A DNA stretch of 64,000 bases. It comes from MED-G105 sp039819085. Its GTDB lineage: Bacteria; Pseudomonadota; Alphaproteobacteria; Caulobacterales; Parvularculaceae. The position numbers and the translations under genes are program-made. Each line of letters begins with the position of its first letter. The stretch's first letter is position 1. The notes beneath the pieces were generated by a model. The model saw only the letters and a list, made by a program, of their open reading frames with translations, did not search any database and was not told where the DNA came from. Shown here piece by piece: positions 45,049-51,436 of this stretch. Where the stretch lies: NCBI GenBank assembly GCA_039819085.1, contig JBCBSQ010000005.1:62001-126000 (forward strand), written 5' to 3'.

Positions 45049-45084
45049 TGTCGCACATGTTGTCGCGCGAGATGTCGCACAGGG
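45049..45084. repeat. Three 12-base direct repeats upstream of the alternative oxidase
   Basis: TGTCGC begins at 45049, 45061 and 45073, an exact 12-base period: TGTCGCACATGT, TGTCGCGCGAGA, TGTCGCACAGGG. GCGAC, the inverse of GTCGC, follows at 45086-45090. The array lies between the divergent selO and aox starts, about 75-110 bases upstream of aox. It is a good candidate for a regulator array controlling one or both genes. No known FNR or NsrR consensus is evident. Confidence 0.6.
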
Positions 45085-45157
45085 GGCGACTTGAGGCCCC
45101 TGAGAACCCACATGCTGTTCCACACGACGAGACGAAAAAGAACAAAAGAGGTCAGAT

Positions 45158-45871
45158 ATGGCTGATCGGATTTCCGCCGCCGAACCAGTTCTCGCCGAAC
45201 CCGCGCTCGACGAACACCGCAAACCGGACGGCGCGAAGGACGCGGTCGCCCTGTGGCTCGTCAAGACGATGCGCCTCGTTGCGGACACGTTCTTCGCCAA
45301 GCGGTATGGCCACCGGGCCGTGGTGCTGGAGACGGTCGCAGGCGTGCCCGGCATGGTCGGCGGCATGCTTCAGCATCTGAAGTCCCTGCGCCTCATCCGC
45401 GACGACGACGGCACCATCCGCACGCTCCTCGAAGAGGCCGAGAACGAGCGCCAGCACCTGATGGCGTTCATGAAGATCGCCGAGCCGAGCTGGATCGAAC
45501 GCGCCCTCGTCATCCTGGTGCAGGGCATGTTCTTCAACGCCTATTTCCTCGTTTATCTCTTCGCGCCGCGCACGGCGCACCGCTTCGTCGGCTATCTGGA
45601 GGAGGAGGCGGTCGTATCCTACACGCGCTACCTCGAAGAGATCGAGGCCGGCCGGATCGAGAACGTCGCCATCCCGCAGTCGGCGATCGACTATTGGGGC
45701 CTGCCGGCGGACGCGCGGCTCAGGGAACTCGTCATCGCCGTGCGCGCCGACGAGGCAGGCCACCGCGACGTCAATCATGCGCTTGCGGACAAATTGGGCG
45801 GGCCGGAGCCAATCAGCGCCGCGGACATCGACCAGGCGAAGGGCGGCGAACGGCCGGGATTGGCGGCCTAA
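45158..45871 (+). CDS. Alternative oxidase (AOX), ubiquinol:oxygen oxidoreductase
   Basis: This 237-residue di-iron membrane oxidase passes electrons from ubiquinol straight to oxygen without proton pumping. The iron ligands are all present: Glu58 (LET), Glu97 and His100 (NERQHL), Glu in LEEEA (148-150), Glu199 and His202 (RADEAGH). Canonical NERMHL is NERQHL here, and RADEAHH is RADEAGH. The membrane-facing helix is ALVILVQGMFFNAYFLVYL. AOX is best known from plant and fungal mitochondria but occurs in some alphaproteobacteria. The ilvA-like gene follows 51 bases downstream. Confidence 0.95.
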   Translation: MADRISAAEPVLAEPALDEHRKPDGAKDAVALWLVKTMRLVADTFFAKRYGHRAVVLETVAGVPGMVGGMLQHLKSLRLIRDDDGTIRTLLEEAENERQHLMAFMKIAEPSWIERALVILVQGMFFNAYFLVYLFAPRTAHRFVGYLEEEAVVSYTRYLEEIEAGRIENVAIPQSAIDYWGLPADARLRELVIAVRADEAGHRDVNHALADKLGGPEPISAADIDQAKGGERPGLAA

Positions 45872-45922
45872 AAGGGGCCAGTACCGCTCGACCCGGCCGC
45901 CGCCGCAGTGCAGTATCGGTCG

Positions 45923-47185
45923 ATGAGCAAACCCGCCGAAACGAGCGCCCCAGCCAGCGACACCCTGGCGCCGAGCTATGAAGACATCGTCGCCGCGCGG
46001 GGGCGGATTGCGGACGGGATCATGCGCCCGCCGCTTCTGCGCGCCGACAAGCTGTCGGAGATGACGGGCGCGGACCTCTGGCTGAAGCTCGAAAACCTGC
46101 ACTATACGGGCGCGTTCAAGGAGCGCGGGGCGCTGAACAAGCTCCTTACGCTCACCGAGGCGGAGCGGGCCGCGGGCGTTGTGGCGGCGTCCGCCGGCAA
46201 TCACGCGCAAGGCCTCGCCCACCACGCCCGGCGGCTCGGGATCGACGCGACCATCGTCATGCCCAGGACGACGCCGGAGGTGAAAGTCCGGGCGACGCGG
46301 GACCTCGGCGCGAAAGTCGAGCTGATCGGCGCGGTCTATGACGAGGCGGCCGAGGCGGCGCATGAGATGTGCGAGGCGCGCGGCGCGACCTTCGTCCATC
46401 CGTTCGACGACCCCGCGGTGATCGCTGGCCAGGGGGTCATCGGCCTTGAGATGGCGGAGGAGATCGCCGCGGCGGGCCGCGCCTTCGACGCCGTCATCGC
46501 GCCCATTGGCGGCGGCGGGCTCATGTCCGGACTCGCCCTCGCCTTTTCCGGCGCCGCGCCCGATGTGAAAACCATCGGCGTCGAGGCGGCGCTCTTCCCT
46601 TCGATGAAGAACGCCGTCCACGGATCGGACCTGCCCGTCGGCGGCGACACGCTGGCGGAAGGCATCGCGGTGCGGCGGGTCGGCGAACTGACCTCGGCGA
46701 TCGTCCGGGAACGGGTCGACGAGATCGTTTCGGTTGACGAACGAACCCTTGAACGCGCCCTCAGCCTCCTGATGAATGAACAGAAGCTGCTGGTCGAAGG
46801 CGCCGGCGCGGCGGGCCTCGCCGCCGTCATTGCAGATGCCGACCGGTTCAAAGGCAAGACCATCGGCCTGGTCCTGTGCGGCGGCAATATCGACCAGCGG
46901 CTGTTGTCGATGATCCTGATGCGCGATCTCGCGCGTTCGGGCCGGCTTGCGCGCCTAAGGATTCAGCTCCTCGACGCGCCGGGCCAGCTCGTCCGTGTCG
47001 CGACCATCATCGCCGAGCGCGACGGCAACGTCATCGATGTGGGCCACCACCGGGTTTATTCCGACCTGCCGGCGAAAATGACCTGCATGGACGTGACCAT
47101 CGACACCGAGGGCCACGATCATCTGAAGCGGATCATCAGCGCCCTTGAAGAAGCCGGCTACGCCGTTGAAATCGCTGACTACTAG
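45923..47185 (+). CDS. Threonine ammonia-lyase (biosynthetic-type, ACT domain)
   Basis: This protein of about 420 residues is a PLP enzyme that deaminates threonine to 2-oxobutyrate for isoleucine synthesis. The PLP lysine is in TGAFKERGALNKL, with SAGNHAQGLA, the glycine loop PIGGGGLMSGLALA and a C-terminal single ACT domain (RLRIQLLDAPGQLVRVATII). This is the ilvA/tdcB-like architecture of about 400-420 residues rather than the 510-residue IlvA with two ACT-like repeats. A GTG at 45908 could add five residues. It is likely co-transcribed with the oxidase. Confidence 0.93.
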   Translation: MSKPAETSAPASDTLAPSYEDIVAARGRIADGIMRPPLLRADKLSEMTGADLWLKLENLHYTGAFKERGALNKLLTLTEAERAAGVVAASAGNHAQGLAHHARRLGIDATIVMPRTTPEVKVRATRDLGAKVELIGAVYDEAAEAAHEMCEARGATFVHPFDDPAVIAGQGVIGLEMAEEIAAAGRAFDAVIAPIGGGGLMSGLALAFSGAAPDVKTIGVEAALFPSMKNAVHGSDLPVGGDTLAEGIAVRRVGELTSAIVRERVDEIVSVDERTLERALSLLMNEQKLLVEGAGAAGLAAVIADADRFKGKTIGLVLCGGNIDQRLLSMILMRDLARSGRLARLRIQLLDAPGQLVRVATIIAERDGNVIDVGHHRVYSDLPAKMTCMDVTIDTEGHDHLKRIISALEEAGYAVEIADY

Positions 47186-47406
47186 GCGCTCGCGCCCGTC
47201 GGTCGGGCGGCGCTCGCCGGGTCGGAGCTCGCTCTGGCCGCGCGAGTTGGGGAAAAATCAACGACCCTTACTATATTGTTAACAACTTGACATGAATCGC
47301 GACCATTCGAATAAGTGAATCTGACGACGCGCGTTCCGCTTTAGGTGGTATTGCGCGCGTGGTTCAGAGGCTGGTCATTGTACTGAATATTATTCTTGGG
47401 GTCGTT

Positions 47407-48183
47407 ATGCTTAAGACTTCCGGCGTTATCGCAGGTTTCGCCGCCCTGCTTTTGAGCTCCGGCGCGGCGCACGCTTCCGTCTCTACATTTGTCTTCAAGG
47501 GCGAGGGCAACAATGTCACGCCCGAAGGAACGATGGGTCAGGACTTCTTCGAATGCGCGACGTCGACGCCGTTGCAGGACTATTGTTCGAATGCGTACGG
47601 ACAGCCTGCTCAGGGCCTCGATTTTGTGGCGAACGGCGTCAACCTCACCGTCAACGCCTATGAAGGTGTGGACGCCGATACGCCATTCACGGCTAATGGC
47701 GACGTCAATGGCGTATTGACGCGCCTCATCCAGGACCGATCTCCGCGGGACTCCGGTCTTGGCGCGTGGTCAGAAGACACCGTCAGAGACGACCAGACGC
47801 AATTTGACGCGCGCGAAGCGATTGAGTTTGTGTTTGATCAAGACTGGACGGTCACCAATGTGGAGTTCAACGCCGGCGGCGATCTGAATTGCACTGATAT
47901 CTCGATGGGCGGCGGGGAAGGTCATTGCGGCGAATTTGAACTCACAATCTTCAATTCGCTCGGCGATCTTGTGTCTGTGTCCACGATCGATGTCACGAAT
48001 GATGATGTCGTGGAGTTTCTCGGCATCGGTGCGCGGTTCGTGCTCCGCTCCATAACGCCGGATGCGGGCTTCGCTGTCGCAACGATGACCGTGAGCAACG
48101 TTCCCGTGCCGGCCGCGCTGCCTTTGCTCATCTCCGGGGTCGCCGGCCTCGGATTTGCGTCACGGCGACGCAAAGCCGCCTGA
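47407..48183 (+). CDS. VPxPA-CTERM/PEP-CTERM-type exported protein
   Basis: This 258-residue protein has a signal peptide (GVIAGFAALLLSSGAAHA) and a beta-rich body with Cys residues. Its C-terminal sorting tail is VPVPAALPLL, then a hydrophobic helix ending GLGFASRRRKAA. This is the VPLPA/VPEID variant of PEP-CTERM signals, which are processed by exosortases. No exosortase is in the window. The ATG at 47407 has TGGGG upstream; the frame opens earlier at a GTG without support. A 10-base palindrome TTGTTAACAA (47276-47285) lies in the AT-rich promoter region. A terminator follows, so it is monocistronic. Confidence 0.82.
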   Translation: MLKTSGVIAGFAALLLSSGAAHASVSTFVFKGEGNNVTPEGTMGQDFFECATSTPLQDYCSNAYGQPAQGLDFVANGVNLTVNAYEGVDADTPFTANGDVNGVLTRLIQDRSPRDSGLGAWSEDTVRDDQTQFDAREAIEFVFDQDWTVTNVEFNAGGDLNCTDISMGGGEGHCGEFELTIFNSLGDLVSVSTIDVTNDDVVEFLGIGARFVLRSITPDAGFAVATMTVSNVPVPAALPLLISGVAGLGFASRRRKAA

Positions 48184-48234
48184 CGACAGGGTCGCCGGCG
48201 CAGTTCCGGCGGTTGCGGCGCTAGGTCAAACGTT

Positions 48235-48261
48235 AGCCCGCGCTTCGGCGCGGGCTTTTTC
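48235..48261 (+). terminator. Rho-independent terminator after the CTERM gene
   Basis: The hairpin AGCCCGCGC-ttcg-GCGCGGGCT, a perfect 9-base-pair stem with a stable TTCG loop, is followed by TTTTTC. It lies 52 bases after the stop. Confidence 0.93.
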
Positions 48262-48413
48262 GTGCGTCGATGCAGGAGCTTTCCGGGGCCTTCAATGGCC
48301 GCGCGCAAAACCCCGGACGCGTGTAAGCGCCTGGGACGTGTAATTGAATCGTCGCCAATGCGGCTTAACTCTGAAAACATGTTATGGTTTTCAGGCGGCA
48401 GGGGGCTGACGGT

Positions 48414-49943
48414 ATGACTGCGTTGCGAGCAATGAACGGCCGCATGCTGCTATGGGCGGGCCTCGTCGCCCTCGGCGCGGCCATACTCGCCGGCGGCGCG
48501 CTCGCTCAGGGCGACGCCACCCGGGACGGCGTTATCCTGACAATGAATGGCCCGGTCACGCCGCCAATGGCCGACTATCTGGAACGGGAGATCCGGCAGG
48601 CGGACGACGCTGACGCCGAGCTGGTGGTGATCGAGATCGACACGCCGGGCGGCCTCGTCGATTCCATGAAGACGATTATCAAAGCGATTCTCGCATCGGA
48701 AACACCGGTTGCGACCTATGTCTCGCCGCAAGGCGCGCGCTCGGCGAGCGCCGGGCTCTACATCATGTACGCGTCCCATGTGGCCGCGATGGCGCCCTAC
48801 ACGAATACAGGCGCCGCGACGCCGGTTGAGGTTGGCGGCGGCGGCGGCGACGGTGAGAACCCGTTTGAGGGCGAGGACCTTTTCCCAACGCGTCCCGCCG
48901 ACCCCGAACCATCGGCGAGCGAGGATGAGGCGGTATCCGAAACGGGTTCAGAGGAAGCGGGATCAGATGACGCGTCAGCCGATGAAGACGACGCGGAATC
49001 GGCGCAGCGTCCGCCGGCGCTCGGCAACGAAGACGCCATGCGGGCCAAGATCATCAATGACTCAGTCGCCTATATCCGCGCTCTCGCCGAAGGTCGGGAG
49101 CGCAACGCCGATTGGGCGGAGCGCGCGGTGCGCGAAGGCGTCTCCATCACAGCGAACCAGGCGCTCGAACTTGGCGTCGTGGAGATCATCGCCAAGGATC
49201 TGGAGGATCTGCTCGATCAGCTGGACGGGCGCACGGTGACGACGATTGACGGCGAAAAGACCCTGTCGACCAAGGACCTGAAACTGACCCGCGCGGAGCC
49301 GCAGTTTGTGGAGCAGGTCCTGAACTTCATCGCCAATCCAAATGTCGCCGTGATCCTGATGTCCCTCGGCACGACAGGCATCATTATTGAGATGTGGAAT
49401 CCAGGGTCGATCTTTCCGGGCGCGCTCGGCGCGCTGTGCCTTATACTCGGATTCTATTCCTTCCAGGTCCTGCCGTTTAACTGGCTGGGCGTCGCGCTGA
49501 TGGGCGTAGGGGTCATCCTGATGACGCTGGAGGCGTTCACGCCGACGTTCGGGATAGCAGGACTAACAGGCTTGTTGGCGTTTGCGGCGGGCTTGTTCGT
49601 CATCTTCCCTGCGGGATTCGAGGTGGCGCCGGCGGTGATCGGGACAATCGTGGCGGTGTGCGGAGCGTTTCTTGGCATGGTGCTCGTCGCGGTCGTCGGC
49701 TCGCGCAATCATGGCCCGCTAATCGGCGCCGACGCCATCAAGAAACGCGAAGGATATGTCGACGAATGGGACGGCGCGGAGGGCTGGGTCATTGTCGAAG
49801 GCGAGCGCTGGCGCGCCCGGTCCGACAAACCGTTGAAGCCGGGAGACAAGATCCGGGTCATTGACGTGGACGGTCTGGTGCTCGTCGTGCGCCAGGCGAA
49901 GGCGGGCGGCATTCTCGCCAGTCTCGCGCCGAATGAGGCGTAG
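48414..49943 (+). CDS. Long NfeD protein: ClpP-like membrane serine protease
   Basis: This 509-residue protein has a signal or anchor helix (LLWAGLVALGAAILAGGALA) and a ClpP-like protease domain with IEIDTPGG, the nucleophile Ser112 in ARSASAG and Lys212 in RAKIINDSV (Ser-Lys dyad as in archaeal 1510-N). Four hydrophobic helices follow (about 310-430), then a C-terminal NfeD OB domain (KREGYVDEWDGAEGWVIVEGE, quoted by EGYVDEWDGAEG). Unusual is an acidic Ser/Asp/Glu-rich insertion of about 60 residues (145-205) between nucleophile and lysine. The start at 48414 has GGGGG about 9 bases upstream. It partners the slipin two genes on. Confidence 0.92.
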   Translation: MTALRAMNGRMLLWAGLVALGAAILAGGALAQGDATRDGVILTMNGPVTPPMADYLEREIRQADDADAELVVIEIDTPGGLVDSMKTIIKAILASETPVATYVSPQGARSASAGLYIMYASHVAAMAPYTNTGAATPVEVGGGGGDGENPFEGEDLFPTRPADPEPSASEDEAVSETGSEEAGSDDASADEDDAESAQRPPALGNEDAMRAKIINDSVAYIRALAEGRERNADWAERAVREGVSITANQALELGVVEIIAKDLEDLLDQLDGRTVTTIDGEKTLSTKDLKLTRAEPQFVEQVLNFIANPNVAVILMSLGTTGIIIEMWNPGSIFPGALGALCLILGFYSFQVLPFNWLGVALMGVGVILMTLEAFTPTFGIAGLTGLLAFAAGLFVIFPAGFEVAPAVIGTIVAVCGAFLGMVLVAVVGSRNHGPLIGADAIKKREGYVDEWDGAEGWVIVEGERWRARSDKPLKPGDKIRVIDVDGLVLVVRQAKAGGILASLAPNEA

Positions 49944-50277
49944 CGCGGCCGTGGCGGCGGCGTTTTTCGAGCTGCCTTATTGGGGGCAGGCTTTGGCGCT
50001 TGGCGCTGGCGGCGGGCTTGTCCTTGGCGCAATCTGGCAATTGTCGAGTTGGCTGATCTTTAACCGCGATCCACGAGACTACCGCCTCGGCGCGGTGCGC
50101 CGCGGCGAGAAAGGCGTTGTGGTCGAGTGGTCGCCTGATCAGGGCCGCGGCAGGATTGATCTCGCCGGAGAGACCTGGACCGCTGAGTGCCGTCGGCCAT
50201 TGTCGCCAGGCGATCATGTGAGAGTTACGTCAGTTGACGGATTAAAGCTGAATGTCAGCGCCGCCAGGCGCAAATAG
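49933..50277 (+). CDS. Short NfeD-like OB-domain membrane protein
   Basis: This 114-residue protein has a hydrophobic helix (GQALALGAGGGLVLGAIWQLS) followed by an NfeD-type OB domain (GAVRRGEKGVVVEWSPDQGRG, GDHVRVTSVDGLKLNV). It matches the C-terminal domain of the preceding long NfeD and overlaps that gene by 11 bases, so the two are translationally coupled. It looks like a separate small NfeD subunit. Confidence 0.8.
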   Translation: MRRSAAVAAAFFELPYWGQALALGAGGGLVLGAIWQLSSWLIFNRDPRDYRLGAVRRGEKGVVVEWSPDQGRGRIDLAGETWTAECRRPLSPGDHVRVTSVDGLKLNVSAARRK

Positions 50278-50336
50278 CGTGCACGGAAATTCAATGCGTC
50301 AGGCCTTCAGGCGGGACGCCTAATCAGGAGACCAAC

Positions 50337-51089
50337 ATGCCAGGCGCCGGCCTTCTCGGAATCGTCGTTTTCTTGCTCATCGCCATCGTGCCGCAGGTCA
50401 TCAAGGTCCTGCGGGAGTACGAAAAAGGCGTCGTCTTCACCCTCGGCCGGGTCGGTCGCCGCGCCGCCGGCCCCGGCCTTGTCCTTCTGGTTCCGGTCGT
50501 TCAGCAGATGCGGAAAGTCGACATGCGTACGCTCGTCCACGACGTGCCGACGCAGGATGTGATCTCCCGCGACAACGTCTCGGTAAAGGTGAACGCGGTC
50601 ATCTATTACCGGGTCGTGGACGCCGTTCGCGCCATCGTTCAGGTGGAGAACTTCCAGGCGGCGACGAGCCAGCTCGCCCAGACGACGCTTCGCTCCGTCC
50701 TCGGAAAGCATGACCTCGACGAAATGCTGCAGGAGCGCGACAAGCTCAACAAGGACATCCAGGAAATCCTTGATCAGCAGACGGAGGCCTGGGGCATCAA
50801 GGTCTCGAATGTCGAAATCAAGCATGTCGACGTCGACGCCTCGATGATCCGCGCCATCGCCAAGCAGGCCGAAGCCGAGCGCGAGCGGCGCGCAAAGATC
50901 ATTCTTGCCGAAGGCGAGGAGCAGGCGGCGGCGAAGCTTTCCGAAGCGGCGGAGATCCTCGCCCGCTCCTCCGGCGCGATGGAGCTGCGGTACTTGAACT
51001 CTTTGCAGGAAATCGCTGGCGACCGGACCAATACGATCGTCTTCCCATTCAATCTGAACGAAGCTGTCGACACGTTCCGGCGCAGCTGA
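50337..51089 (+). CDS. Slipin/stomatin-family SPFH membrane protein
   Basis: This 250-residue protein has an N-terminal hydrophobic anchor (GLLGIVVFLLIAIVPQVI) and an SPFH/Band 7 domain (YEKGVVFTLGRVGRRAAGPGL, QDVISRDNVSVKVNAVIYYRV). A coiled-coil tail follows (AEAERERRAKIILAEGEEQAAAKL). Slipins form large membrane rings, and the NfeD protease is their standard partner in bacteria and archaea; both are encoded here in one run. Start preceded by AGGAG (50326-50330). Confidence 0.94.
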   Translation: MPGAGLLGIVVFLLIAIVPQVIKVLREYEKGVVFTLGRVGRRAAGPGLVLLVPVVQQMRKVDMRTLVHDVPTQDVISRDNVSVKVNAVIYYRVVDAVRAIVQVENFQAATSQLAQTTLRSVLGKHDLDEMLQERDKLNKDIQEILDQQTEAWGIKVSNVEIKHVDVDASMIRAIAKQAEAERERRAKIILAEGEEQAAAKLSEAAEILARSSGAMELRYLNSLQEIAGDRTNTIVFPFNLNEAVDTFRRS

Positions 51090-51436
51090 CCCTGACGCAG
51101 GGCTTACGCTGAGCGGCGCCCGCCCGCCACGCGTCAGTCCTTGCGATCTTCGACGCCGATCTCGGACATCTTTCAGGTCGCGCGCCGCCGAGGCGCGGCG
51201 GAGCGCGCAATCAGTCAGGGAATCCGTGGCGTCTGACCTCACCCAAACAAGACACAAGCAATCGTTAGGACGGGCGTCCTATAAATTTTCACATACTGTT
51301 GTAAATCTGCAACGCGACTTGCGTTTGCGGTCACATGAGTAATTGCGACCCTAACGCCTCCCGGATCGATAGTGCATATTTCGGTCACAAATCAGCAGCT
51401 GGGCGCAAGAATCCGGCTGTCCTAGGGAGGTATTTT
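51090..51436. promoter_or_regulatory. Gap upstream of the TonB-dependent receptor
   Basis: These 347 bases carry no supported gene. The second half is AT-rich (about 51270-51320, CTATAAATTTTCACATACTG) and holds GTTG-N8-CAAC, consistent with a promoter for the receptor. A longer in-frame start at 51335 is rejected because the leader lacks signal-peptide character. Confidence 0.45.

Noticed and set aside
45152..46621. Minus-strand frame of 489 codons opposite aox and ilvA
   Set aside because: The plus strand encodes all AOX and PLP-enzyme motifs; the reverse frame is an Arg/Asp/His-rich shadow due to high GC third positions.
45158..47185. Foreign origin of the aox-ilvA pair from higher GC
   Set aside because: Six sampled 60-base lines averaged about 67 percent GC, against 45-63 percent in three neighbouring lines. 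The difference is small, the sample is tiny and no mobile-element boundaries are visible.
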